Source: Clostridium gallinarum (GTDB taxonomy: Bacteria; Bacillota; Clostridia; Clostridiales; Clostridiaceae). From it: DNA of 64,000 bases. The stretch is taken from the NCBI RefSeq assembly GCF_014836325.1, contig NZ_JACSQZ010000008.1:1-64000 (forward strand), read 5' to 3'. Below are positions 46,793-55,331 of this stretch, piece after piece. Each line of letters begins with the position of its first letter. Positions within the stretch are counted from its first letter, which is position 1. The notes below the pieces were generated by a model. It made no database searches and was not told the origin of the DNA. It was given only the letters and a program-made list of their open reading frames with translations. Made by a program: the position numbers and the translations under genes.

Positions 46793-47194
46793 AAAATACA
46801 CCTCAAAAATTAATTTATAACAATATATTATCAATTTAATTTTTAATTAACAATATTTTATAATTACTTTTTATTATTTTTAAATAATTACAATATTATA
46901 ATACAGAATTTAAAGTAATTGCTTACTATTCTCTTTCTTATTGTTATATAAAAAGCTAGTAAATAACATTACGTTTATTTACTAGCTCTAAATTTATTTA
47001 TCGTATATAAAAACATTAAATTAAATGTTAATATTTATTTAAAAATCTATTTAATTTATTTTTAATATAATTTACTAAAGCGCACAATGTGCAAATAACA
47101 TTTATGTTATTTAGGGCCTACAATTGCAGACTTTCACTAATCTCCTGCTCTAGCAATAAAATCCTCCCATATATTTAAAAATTAAATATAATAA
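46793..47194. other. About 400-base gap with a terminator and a GC-richer conserved-looking block
   Basis: No plausible gene. A 12-bp perfect hairpin (46954-46965/46976-46987) is a likely terminator. Positions 47080-47165 contain two short palindromes (GCACATTGTGC and AATAACATAAATGTTATT on the minus strand). Just upstream on the minus strand the sequence translates as LNIWEDFIARAGD, then two stops and KSAIVGPK. The block is richer in G+C than its surroundings, and looks like a remnant of a gene or a structured RNA. Confidence 0.45.
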
Positions 47195-47398
47195 TTAATG
47201 TTTTTTAGAAAATATTAATCTTACGATTAGAAGTACAATAAAAAATATAAATGTTACTCTAAACATAAAAAATATTACGTCGTAAGTTAAATCCCTAATA
47301 AAAACACTAAATTTAGGAAGCTCATTAAATATCTCAATCAACTCCTTTCTATTTATACTACATATCATAATTATATTATTTTCAAATTTATAATTCAA
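47195..47398 (-). CDS. Putative small membrane protein
   Basis: Up to 67 residues. The C-terminal part has a strong hydrophobic helix (DVIFFMFRVTFIFFIVLLIVRLIF, about residues 40-63) ending in FSKKH. The annotated TTG start has no convincing ribosome site. An ATG at codon 11 is weak too, so translation is uncertain. It lies between the kinase and the GHKL gene on the same strand, and might be part of a cargo module. Confidence 0.35.
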   Translation of the reverse strand: MNYKFENNIIMICSINRKELIEIFNELPKFSVFIRDLTYDVIFFMFRVTFIFFIVLLIVRLIFSKKH

Positions 47399-47428
47399 TA
47401 TTATTTTTAATATAATTAAATTTTGATA

Positions 47429-48577
47429 CTATACTATAAGACTTTCTATTTCTTTTCTTTCTATTTCAAGTTCTCCTTCACCATTATATTTAAAATATAG
47501 TTCTTGATTAAAAATTTCTGCTTGAAATCTATTAACATATATACAGCTTTCTTTTATCTCTTTATTTATTTTTTCTATAAAAGCTTTTCTTACATCTTCA
47601 TAAAATTTATATATTGATCCCTCTCTGTCTTTACTATCTTTTAAAAAATTATATATTCTGTAATTTTCTATAGCATAATCACTTTCCTTTAATAAACATC
47701 TCATAAAGTATCTCCCTGCTTCTATAGATGAGTTTTCATAGTTATAACTTACTATTTTATTTAGTATATATCTAAGATCAAAAAAAGGAACTAACATTAC
47801 AATTGTAGCTATATCTTCTATAATTGTATCTACTAACTGATAACTCGCAAAATCTAATAAAACTACAATTTTACTCATCGCCTTACATAAAATTCTTACA
47901 ATATTAGGAGAAAGCATCTTTATTTCATTTACTCCTAATAACATCATTTTCTCATCAAATTTTTCTCCAATAATTCTAATAGTAGATTCATATAATAATT
48001 TACTATCTCGTTCTAACGAATATTTACCGCTAAATATACTAGTTCCATAATCTAATATCTTCATTTCTCTATTATGTCCTATTATTATATTATCTAAATG
48101 TAAATCTCCATGATATATACCATTTTCTTGAGAATATCTTAGTGTCTTGAATATATTTTGCAATATATCATATCGTTCATTTAATCCAGGATTATTACTT
48201 CTCAAATGCTCTCTCAATGTAACTCCATCAATCTTCTCCATAATACAACACTTGTAACCTTCAATTATTTGAGAATGAAGATATTTAACTATATTGTCAT
48301 GATCTAACTTCGCTATCTTTTTTATTTCCTCTAATCCTCTTGCATCATTAGACTTTTTTTTCTTACGATTTGGTAGCCATATTTTTAATGCTCTAATTTG
48401 TTTAGTAATTACTTCTTTAACTTCTAAAATAACTCCATTATCACCTTTACCTATGTACCCTTTTACTTCATATCCACTAATATGAATTACTTTATTATTT
48501 ATTAATACATCTCCATCTTTTAACTCAATAAAATTTCCATTTACATTCCATTTTTTATTTAAATAACTTTTACTCAT
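47429..48577 (-). CDS. Phage-borne Ser/Thr protein kinase
   Basis: 382 residues. The Hanks-type kinase domain spans about 35-290: GYIGKGDNGVILEVKE (glycine loop), RALKIWLP (lysine), the conserved glutamate region, HGDLHLDNIIIG (catalytic loop, near 160) and KILDYGTSIF (DYG replacing DFG, near 175). The C-terminal 100 residues match no domain I know; no membrane segment or PASTA repeat is present, unlike the host PrkC. Some prophage kinases are superinfection-exclusion systems. ATG start at 48577 with GGGAGATGAT. Confidence 0.82.
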   Translation of the reverse strand: MSKSYLNKKWNVNGNFIELKDGDVLINNKVIHISGYEVKGYIGKGDNGVILEVKEVITKQIRALKIWLPNRKKKKSNDARGLEEIKKIAKLDHDNIVKYLHSQIIEGYKCCIMEKIDGVTLREHLRSNNPGLNERYDILQNIFKTLRYSQENGIYHGDLHLDNIIIGHNREMKILDYGTSIFSGKYSLERDSKLLYESTIRIIGEKFDEKMMLLGVNEIKMLSPNIVRILCKAMSKIVVLLDFASYQLVDTIIEDIATIVMLVPFFDLRYILNKIVSYNYENSSIEAGRYFMRCLLKESDYAIENYRIYNFLKDSKDREGSIYKFYEDVRKAFIEKINKEIKESCIYVNRFQAEIFNQELYFKYNGEGELEIERKEIESLIV

Positions 48578-48742
48578 TTATATCATCTCCCTTTACAAAT
48601 ACCAATATAAAATTCCCACAGTATTCTTGCTATTCATTTAAATATTGCCATAAAAATACAATTTATTATATAATAAATTATATTTAATAATATTTCAATT
48701 AAATATTCCAAATTTATAATTATATTTACTAAAATAAAAAAA

Positions 48743-48782
48743 AAAGCCTAGTAAGTAAGATTCCTCCTACATACTAGGCTTT
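48743..48782 (-). terminator. Terminator of the endolysin gene
   Basis: An 11-bp stem AAAGCCTAGTA/TACTAGGCTTT followed on the minus strand by a 10-base T-run. It starts 3 bases after the stop codon of the endolysin. Confidence 0.85.
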
Positions 48783-48785
48783 AAA

Positions 48786-49853
48786 TTAATATATTGGATT
48801 TTCTGTTATACTACTATCATTATCTCTTGGTGCATATATTGCAACTACTCCAAATCTTTCTGTTTTTATTTTATACACATCTGCAGATTTCTTTTCTAAT
48901 ATCTTATAAGATAGTCCTCCATATTGAGCTGGTGCTAATGCTCCTACTGCATAATTAATTGTATATGGTCCATCTACAGGATAAACCCTCCAACTTGACA
49001 TATGTGGCTTTAAGTTTAAATATCCTAATCCTGTATCTGGTACATATGATTTAACTACATTACCATTACTATCATATATTATTGCTTGATTAGCTTTTGC
49101 TAAAGTATCTGCATTATCTAAACTATTAAATGCACCAAGTTGTTCTCCGTTTTTTCTTTTAACTCTATAATTAATAGTTTTTATTGCTACAGCTGAATTA
49201 GTAACATAAGAAACTACTAATCCATTATCTACACTACTATATACATTACACTTATTAATTTTAGCTAAATTCTTAGCACTATCTAAATTTCTAAATGCTC
49301 CTATTTGTTCTCCATTAGCAAGTTTAACTCTATAAATAACATCACTTGAAGTTGAATTATTAGTTGAAATATTAGTGTTGTTTAATTTAGCTTGAAGTTT
49401 ATTTTTAAATGTATTCCATCTTTCAGTATTAGCAAAGTTAGGACATAATTTACATTTATCTGTAACATCATAATGGCTTCTTACATTGGCCATAGAAATA
49501 TTATATTTTTTCATTAAATAAGCTCCTAATTCAATAGCATTATTTTCTGTTGTTTCTGTAACTAAAAGATTAGTTCCCATACAACACATTTCTATATTAA
49601 TTGAATTTTGATTATTTACTTCTGTTTTAGTATTACCTACTGACCAAGCTCCACATAAATCTTCTACTGATTGCCATATTTCATTATCATCAACAAAGTA
49701 ATGAGCTGAAGCTTGTCTGTCTCCATTAAAGAAATAAGTTGCATTATTTGCTGCAGTAGAACTTTGAGCTCCTACATAGTGAAATACTAAAAATTTAGGA
49801 TTATTATAATCATAATGGTTATATGGACTTATTTTTCTTTGTATTGTTTTCAT
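48786..49853 (-). CDS. Endolysin, N-acetylmuramoyl-L-alanine amidase
   Basis: 355 residues. The Amidase_2 domain (residues about 15-140) has the zinc histidine in KFLVFHYVGAQS (near 25) and the second ligand region MANVRSHYDVTDKCKLCPNF (near 128). Two repeats of about 45 residues (each with YRVK.(A/K)NGEQ.GAF) at 170-270 resemble SPOR-like or wall-binding modules, and the C-terminus (LKPHMSSWRVYPVDGPY) is likely an SH3-like wall-binding domain. It cuts peptidoglycan at lysis. The terminator is at 48743-48782. ATG start at 49853. Confidence 0.92.
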   Translation of the reverse strand: MKTIQRKISPYNHYDYNNPKFLVFHYVGAQSSTAANNATYFFNGDRQASAHYFVDDNEIWQSVEDLCGAWSVGNTKTEVNNQNSINIEMCCMGTNLLVTETTENNAIELGAYLMKKYNISMANVRSHYDVTDKCKLCPNFANTERWNTFKNKLQAKLNNTNISTNNSTSSDVIYRVKLANGEQIGAFRNLDSAKNLAKINKCNVYSSVDNGLVVSYVTNSAVAIKTINYRVKRKNGEQLGAFNSLDNADTLAKANQAIIYDSNGNVVKSYVPDTGLGYLNLKPHMSSWRVYPVDGPYTINYAVGALAPAQYGGLSYKILEKKSADVYKIKTERFGVVAIYAPRDNDSSITENPIY

Positions 49854-49903
49854 TTTACATTCCTTCTTTCATTAATTAATTTTTATATAAAAAAGAAGCA
49901 AGA

Positions 49904-50158
49904 TTACTCCTGCTCCATATTTGTTTCTATTAACTTATCACTTACATAAGGTATATAAGCCTTAGTGTTTTCAGTTGGATCATTTAGCACACCTAGTAAT
50001 ATTAAAATACTACATACTGTATTTATAACTCCAACTACCTTATCAGAATCAATATTAACTCCTAATTGTACTAGTAAACTTACTCCTAATCCTGCTAAAG
50101 CTAATATAGTTCCTTTATTATTCAATCTTGTTAATATAGACTTTAAAACTTTACTCAT
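49904..50158 (-). CDS. Phage holin (phi LC3 family)
   Basis: 84 residues. Two hydrophobic segments (about residues 18-35 and 40-60) with LLGVLNDPTENTKAY after the second helix, and a hydrophilic tail, match the phi LC3 class of holins. It makes pores in the membrane for endolysin release. ATG start at 50158 with AAAGGTGAAG. It is between XhlA and the endolysin. Confidence 0.9.
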   Translation of the reverse strand: MSKVLKSILTRLNNKGTILALAGLGVSLLVQLGVNIDSDKVVGVINTVCSILILLGVLNDPTENTKAYIPYVSDKLIETNMEQE

Positions 50159-50176
50159 TTTTCAACTTCACCTTTC

Positions 50177-50410
50177 TTATTTAAATATTCCTTGTTGAAT
50201 TACATAAAAAAAGAATCCTATTAAACTACTTGCCATTATACCTATAAGCCAATTTATACTTTTCGTTTGAGCTTCAAGTTTTTCACAAAGATTATCCATC
50301 TTAACATCAGTTGCAGCTCTTCCTTTTTCTAATTCATCCAATCGCTCTGAATGATTATTTAATCTTTTCTCATGCGTTTCAAGCTGATGTTTTATTAGTT
50401 CATCATTCAT
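50177..50410 (-). CDS. XhlA-type haemolysin/holin-associated protein
   Basis: 77 residues. A coiled-coil N-terminal half (EKRLNNHSERLDELEKG, about residues 13-29, with heptads) is followed by a single C-terminal membrane helix (INWLIGIMASSLIGFFFYVI, about 53-72). This is the XhlA type of Bacillus phage lysis cassettes. ATG start at 50410 with GGAGGGAGG. It precedes the holin by 18 bases. Confidence 0.88.
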   Translation of the reverse strand: MNDELIKHQLETHEKRLNNHSERLDELEKGRAATDVKMDNLCEKLEAQTKSINWLIGIMASSLIGFFFYVIQQGIFK

Positions 50411-50442
50411 AAATTGCCTCCCTCCTTTAAATTTCTATATAA

Positions 50443-50570
50443 AAAAGAGCCTACAATTAGTAAGCTCTTATTGACATATTACTTGTCTTTACTTTATTAT
50501 CTTTTTAGTAGTTAACCTTGCCAGCTAGGATATTACATACTGCTTTATCGCCTAGCTGGCATTATTTTAT
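50443..50570 (-). ncRNA. Candidate small RNA between acetyltransferase and xhlA
   Basis: No ORF. On the minus strand a perfect 10-bp hairpin (50520-50529/50551-50560, GCCAGCTAGG/CCTAGCTGGC) is followed by an unstructured piece and the terminator at 50445-50469. TTGAGG at 50594-50599 and TAAAAA about 18 bases away on the minus strand could be a promoter. The evidence is structural only. Confidence 0.3.
50445..50469 (-). terminator. Terminator upstream of xhlA
   Basis: A 6-bp stem AAGAGC/GCTCTT with a long loop, followed on the minus strand by TTTTTTATAT. It separates the acetyltransferase from the lysis genes. Confidence 0.65.
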
Positions 50571-50620
50571 TTTTAGTTGTAAATTTTTAGATACCTCAAC
50601 GTAAGTAATCAATTTTTAAT

Positions 50621-50649
50621 AATAGAGTATTAAATTTTAATACTCTATT
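50621..50649. terminator. Terminator of the acetyltransferase gene
   Basis: A 14-bp perfect stem (50621-50634/50636-50649), covering the stop codon of the acetyltransferase; A/T-rich on both sides. Confidence 0.65.
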
Positions 50650-51133
50650 ATTTAGATCTTTCCTTTATGAATTGTTTTGAATAAACAGTATAATTATTCA
50701 TAACATCTTCTGTTACAACTGCATTTGCTCCAATTCGTACATTATCTCCAATAATTACATCTCCAATTATTTTAGCTCCGACTCCTATGAAAACATTATT
50801 CCCAATTCTAGCAACGCCTCCATTGCTACTAAATTCATTGACTCCTATAGTAACTTGATGATAAATAGAGCAACCTTCTCCAAGCTCTACATTAGGATGT
50901 ATTACTATTCCTCTTGGATGTTTTAATCTTAAACCCTTACCTATCTTTACTTTAAATGGTATATCTACTTGGAACAATATATCTATAAATATTTTACGTA
51001 TTATATTCAAACCGACTAGTAAAATACCTCGTAACAATGAATTAGAATAATATACTCTATTCCCAATCCTATATATAAAAATTATGAACATTGCAAATAA
51101 TCTATATTCACTTGCTTTAAAATCTTCCTTCAT
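50648..51133 (-). CDS. Left-handed beta-helix O-acetyltransferase (serine acetyltransferase-like)
   Basis: 161 residues. Hexapeptide repeats begin near residue 58 (IGKGLRLKHPRGIVIHPNVELGEGCSIYHQVTIGVNE) and continue with IGNNVFIGVGAKIIGDVIIGDNVRIGANAVV. The HPRGIVIHPN and HQVTIG motifs match CysE/WbbJ-like transferases. It is short and lacks the CysE N-terminal domain. In a prophage next to a tail spike it may O-acetylate cell-surface glycans. ATG start at 51133 with GGGGGAAGG. Confidence 0.78.
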   Translation of the reverse strand: MKEDFKASEYRLFAMFIIFIYRIGNRVYYSNSLLRGILLVGLNIIRKIFIDILFQVDIPFKVKIGKGLRLKHPRGIVIHPNVELGEGCSIYHQVTIGVNEFSSNGGVARIGNNVFIGVGAKIIGDVIIGDNVRIGANAVVTEDVMNNYTVYSKQFIKERSK

Positions 51134-51177
51134 TACCTTCCCCCATAAATGATACTATAATAATAATTTTAACATAA

Positions 51178-52869
51178 TTAATTTATTGATCCAACAGATG
51201 CCCTCCAATAAAAATCATATGATTCATTTCCAGAAAAATAAATAGTTATATTTGTTTCATCTGATGTAACCATTATATTCTGGGGTCCAATTGCACTTCC
51301 TCCTTTTGCTTGAACTAACACAGAACCGTACGGACTTACAGAAGGATTTCCAGATAAACCATGAGGTATTTTCCCACCAGATACTAGTTTTGTTGCAATC
51401 CCCTGATTCTCAGTAATATAACCCTTATTATGATTAAATGTATTAATATCAGCATTTATTATGCTAGATGTTGTATTCTTAGTTATATCATTATTTTCAA
51501 TTACATTATAAGATGGATTAGAGCCTCCATATGCAATTCTTATCCCTACATTATTTAGTTTTATTTTATTATTATTTATTTTATTATTTCCCGATTGAAG
51601 TTTTATTCCATCATCTAAGTTACCCAATATTTCATTGTTAGATATATTATTTTCATCAGAGTTGAATAAAATTATCCCTTTACCATTATTACTTATAATA
51701 TTGCTTAAAAACAAACTTTCTTCAGAATACGAAGCTTCTATTCCATTTGTATTATTGTATATATTATTATTTTGAATTATATTTCTAATATTTTTAAAAC
51801 CTTCTCCACCCGATATTCTTATTCCAGCACGACCATTATTAGTAATTACATTGTTAGAAATTAAATTTCTACTTGCACCATTTCCTATATACAATCCTCC
51901 ATAAGAATCTCCTATAGTTCCTGTAATTATATTACCTTTTATAATACTATCCTTAACACCGTCACCACTTTCAGCAACAATCCCATCAATTCCTATCCCC
52001 ATTAGTATATTATCTTTACAAACATTGTTTGAAACTATATGATTACTTCCTCCATTAACAGCTATCCCTATTCTACAATTGCTAACTATATTGTCAGATA
52101 TAATTACATTTTTACAATTAATACCCAATGCAGATATTCCTGCTCCAGAAACACTAGTTGAACCACTAACAATATTTTTTCTTACAATTACATCAAAACA
52201 ATTATCCCCTATATCAATTCCCTTATTCTTAAATCCCTCTAATTTAACCCCTTCTATGCATATATTGTTTGAGTTAATTGCCTTAATGAAATTATTAGTA
52301 TCCTTAGTACTACCTTTTGCCTTTCCTCCAATGCCTAATATCGTAACATTTTCTTTATTATCTAAATAAAATAAATTTCCCAATTCATTCTGCTCACAAA
52401 TCAAATTACCTATTAAAATTACTTTTTGATTTGAATTTAAATAAATATATTTAGATATAAAATTACCTTCTGGTATTATTACAGGAATATTCCCAGCGAA
52501 ATCCATTGCATTTCTTATAGCTATTGTACAATCTGTATTGCCATCCCCCACTGCTCCGAACCATTCTATATTTATTCCTCTTAAATTTATTTCTCCCCAT
52601 ATTCCAGATTTAGCTATATAAGTTTCAGGTAAAACTCCTATTTCCGTATTAATTTGTTCCAGATGCGAATCAAAGTTATCTAACCTATTTTTTAATTTAG
52701 CTTGGCCACCTCTTGCATCTACAATTTCTGCATTACTATTTCCAGCATTAATTACTTGTCTATCATAATCTTCTCTTAACTGCTCTACAACCTCAATTCC
52801 ATCTGCTATGCTATCTCTAACTTCTCCACCAAATATAGCTCTTCTTATTTTATCTGCTATAACTCCCAT
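51178..52869 (-). CDS. Tail spike, right-handed beta-helix (pectate lyase-like)
   Basis: 563 residues from the ATG at 52869 with GGAGGTG; the longer frame from GTG begins in that site. After a coiled N-terminus (about 20-75) there is INLRGINIEWFGAVGDGNTDCTIAIRNAMDFAG (about 95-127), the pectate-lyase-3 signature. Then many parabeta-helix rungs of NxI..N pattern (NISNNEILGNLDDGIKLQSGNNKINNNKI) run to about 490. It probably recognises or depolymerises a surface glycan. Adjacent to the acetyltransferase. Confidence 0.82.
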   Translation of the reverse strand: MGVIADKIRRAIFGGEVRDSIADGIEVVEQLREDYDRQVINAGNSNAEIVDARGGQAKLKNRLDNFDSHLEQINTEIGVLPETYIAKSGIWGEINLRGINIEWFGAVGDGNTDCTIAIRNAMDFAGNIPVIIPEGNFISKYIYLNSNQKVILIGNLICEQNELGNLFYLDNKENVTILGIGGKAKGSTKDTNNFIKAINSNNICIEGVKLEGFKNKGIDIGDNCFDVIVRKNIVSGSTSVSGAGISALGINCKNVIISDNIVSNCRIGIAVNGGSNHIVSNNVCKDNILMGIGIDGIVAESGDGVKDSIIKGNIITGTIGDSYGGLYIGNGASRNLISNNVITNNGRAGIRISGGEGFKNIRNIIQNNNIYNNTNGIEASYSEESLFLSNIISNNGKGIILFNSDENNISNNEILGNLDDGIKLQSGNNKINNNKIKLNNVGIRIAYGGSNPSYNVIENNDITKNTTSSIINADINTFNHNKGYITENQGIATKLVSGGKIPHGLSGNPSVSPYGSVLVQAKGGSAIGPQNIMVTSDETNITIYFSGNESYDFYWRASVGSIN

Positions 52870-52870
52870 T

Positions 52871-53149
52871 TTAAGCACCTCCTAATTGTATTCCTGTAAT
52901 GTGAATATTAACTCCTTGCCCTTTTCCTTTTATTGAATTTGTCATTATAGGAGTATCTATTACCTTAAATTCATTTGAATTTAGCGTAAATAAAAAAGTA
53001 ACACCATCTAAATTTAGTGTTACCTGTTTCTCTGAACTATTAGAGTTATATAAGAGTATTGTTTTTACAATAGATCCATTTGAATTTTTATATAATTCTG
53101 TTTCTGTATCTGTTAATGTTGTAGCTGCTATTCTTTTTACCTCTTCCAT
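52871..53149 (-). CDS. Small phage tail-associated protein
   Basis: 92 residues, predicted mostly beta strand (VKTILLYNSNSSEKQVTLNLDGVTFLFTLNSNEFKVI). Position between the tail endopeptidase gene and the spike suggests a tail-fibre/base-plate accessory. I do not know a family. It starts at ATG 53149, sharing one base with the stop of the upstream gene. Confidence 0.7.
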   Translation of the reverse strand: MEEVKRIAATTLTDTETELYKNSNGSIVKTILLYNSNSSEKQVTLNLDGVTFLFTLNSNEFKVIDTPIMTNSIKGKGQGVNIHITGIQLGGA

Positions 53150-54624
53150 TAATATACCTCCAACATTACTCTGCGTTTTAATTTTTCAAGTTTTTCATTA
53201 GTATTATTTAAAGTATTTTGTATATTAGAAGTTGTATTTTCTAGTCCTAAAGTCTTATTTATATTATCTTGCAATGATTTATTTATATTTGTTATTGTAT
53301 TTGCTAATTCTAGAGTTTTATTGATATTATCCTGTAAAGATTGATTTATATTAGATATTGTTCCTGTTAAATCTGCTAGAGTTTCATTTGTATTAGTTAG
53401 TATTTCATTTGTATTTTTAACTACTTCTACAGTATTATTAACTTCTGTTGAAACTGTAGCTACTGTTGCTATTGTTGTGTTCAAGTTATCATTTATAATT
53501 TGGATATTTCTATTAGCTTTTACTATTCCTAATTGATAAGCCTTAATATCTTCAAATTTATCTCCAATACTTAAAGATGAACTTTGAGGATTATATATAT
53601 CTATAGTTTTTTCAATAACTCTAAGATTTTCATTTATACTCATTAAAGGATTAATAACTGGATAACTATTCCCTACTTCAAAGCTATCAAAATCTAATCC
53701 TATAGTGCTAAGATCTAAAGCTGTTACTTTATATTTTTTCTTAATTCTATTATTTTCTTTAAGATACTCTTGACCTTTTCTTAATAGATTAGAAGAATCA
53801 GTAACATTATCCCAAGTAACAGAATCAACTATAACCCCAAATTCTCCTATAGCTGCAATATCATCTATATATTTAATTCCATTATTAACACTTTCTATTG
53901 TTAATCTTTCTTCACTATCTTCTAACTTATTTCCTAAAGGTATTAATCTACTTATTATAGAAGTTGGGTCCTTCTCCTGCTCTATTGTTTGTAAGTTCTT
54001 AGCTACTCTTATTTCTGTATTTTTTAATTCTCCTATACTTGATAAATAATCTAAATACCTTATTCCATCTTCATATCTTATTTTCAGTTCTCCACCAAGC
54101 CTATCTATAAGCTTATCTTTAATAGCATCAAAAGTTTTTACATACCCTAAATATCTATACAGGCTATCATTATTATCTATTACAGTTACTATTCCAACTT
54201 GGAATTTCTTATCTTCACTTACTTGTGAATTATGATTATCTATTATAACTTTTAGAAAATCTCGCACTGAAATATTATGATACTCTCCATAAACAGTACT
54301 ACTATCCATTAAATAACCTAATTCACTTTCACAAGTAACACTTTTAATAATTCCTCCATCACTACTCATATTTTCAGTTGGAATTAATACTCTTCCCTTA
54401 AATTCTAAGGTATTATTTTTAATATTTAAAACTTCTACTAAAGTAGTAAGAGCATTTAACTTATTATATCCAGGATTATTAAAAGCTATATTAAAAGTAA
54501 AATTATCTATAGTATTTATTCCATGTTTTATACTTCCAGAAAGTAATCTTGGTGCTTCAATATCAGTAGATAAAGCATTAATTATTGTTTCTTCATTATT
54601 ATTTTTTATAGTTATTTGATACAT
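53149..54624 (-). CDS. Tail endopeptidase/minor structural protein (Tal-like) with coiled-coil tail
   Basis: 491 residues. The N-terminal 370 residues match the prophage tail (endopeptidase) family of gram-positive siphophages, with GINTIDNFTFNIAFNNPGYNKLNALTTLVEV near residue 34 and IIDNHNSQVSEDKKFQVGIV near 135. The C-terminal 110 residues contain heptad-like repeats INQSLQDNINKTLELANT and INKSLQDNINKTLGLENT, a trimeric coiled coil. It is placed after Dit, as in other siphophages. It shares its start with the end of dit. Confidence 0.82.
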   Translation of the reverse strand: MYQITIKNNNEETIINALSTDIEAPRLLSGSIKHGINTIDNFTFNIAFNNPGYNKLNALTTLVEVLNIKNNTLEFKGRVLIPTENMSSDGGIIKSVTCESELGYLMDSSTVYGEYHNISVRDFLKVIIDNHNSQVSEDKKFQVGIVTVIDNNDSLYRYLGYVKTFDAIKDKLIDRLGGELKIRYEDGIRYLDYLSSIGELKNTEIRVAKNLQTIEQEKDPTSIISRLIPLGNKLEDSEERLTIESVNNGIKYIDDIAAIGEFGVIVDSVTWDNVTDSSNLLRKGQEYLKENNRIKKKYKVTALDLSTIGLDFDSFEVGNSYPVINPLMSINENLRVIEKTIDIYNPQSSSLSIGDKFEDIKAYQLGIVKANRNIQIINDNLNTTIATVATVSTEVNNTVEVVKNTNEILTNTNETLADLTGTISNINQSLQDNINKTLELANTITNINKSLQDNINKTLGLENTTSNIQNTLNNTNEKLEKLKRRVMLEVY

Positions 54625-55331
54625 TAAAGCACCTCTTTTCTAAATACAAACTCTATATTGCCAGTACCCTTTAAAATTAAATTATTATCTCCTTTATCTA
54701 AGGTAAATCTCCAATCTTTTGTAGTACCTGAATTAAATTTATATGTTGTGTCACCTTTAATTACCTCAAAACTTTCTGAACATATAACCGTTGGAGAAAT
54801 TCTTTTTGAACTTGAATTAATTATATTTATAGATTTGCTAACTAATACATTAAAATTAGTTTCTTGTAAATAATCTAATTCAAAATTAAAATCATCCCAT
54901 GGAATATTTCCTTCACTTTGTTTATAAATTCTAAATGGATAGCAATCGAACTCTACAGTTATTTCCCCAACACATGTTAAAACTTCTATAGATGATATAT
55001 TAATAACTCTACCTTGAAAACTTCCAACTTCATAATCAATTATTAATTCACTTTTTCCTGCATTATATAACCAATTTATAACTTTTGTATAAAAAGAATT
55101 TAACTTAGTTCTAGTTATTGCTTTAAAGCCATCATATATAAATGCAATTTTTATACTTCTATTGTTATATGTTGTTTCTCCATATAATTCTGTGAAATCA
55201 TAATCTCCATTTTGAAATGGTACACTCTCTTTTATAGTTTTAGGAGTTGGATATGCTATTTCAATTGATTTTATTTTTAATTCAAAATCATCAAAAGACT
55301 TTAAATTATTAAATTTAATTTGTCTTATCAC
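54624..55331 (-). CDS. Distal tail protein Dit (siphovirus tail component)
   Basis: 235 residues. The start IRQIKFNNLKSFDDFELKIKSIEIAYPTPK and the central YGETTYNNRSIKIAFIYDG are typical of the PF05709/Dit family, forming the hub at the tail tip. GTG start at 55331 overlaps the tape-measure stop (GTGA), so the two are coupled. Confidence 0.85.
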   Translation of the reverse strand: MIRQIKFNNLKSFDDFELKIKSIEIAYPTPKTIKESVPFQNGDYDFTELYGETTYNNRSIKIAFIYDGFKAITRTKLNSFYTKVINWLYNAGKSELIIDYEVGSFQGRVINISSIEVLTCVGEITVEFDCYPFRIYKQSEGNIPWDDFNFELDYLQETNFNVLVSKSINIINSSSKRISPTVICSESFEVIKGDTTYKFNSGTTKDWRFTLDKGDNNLILKGTGNIEFVFRKEVL

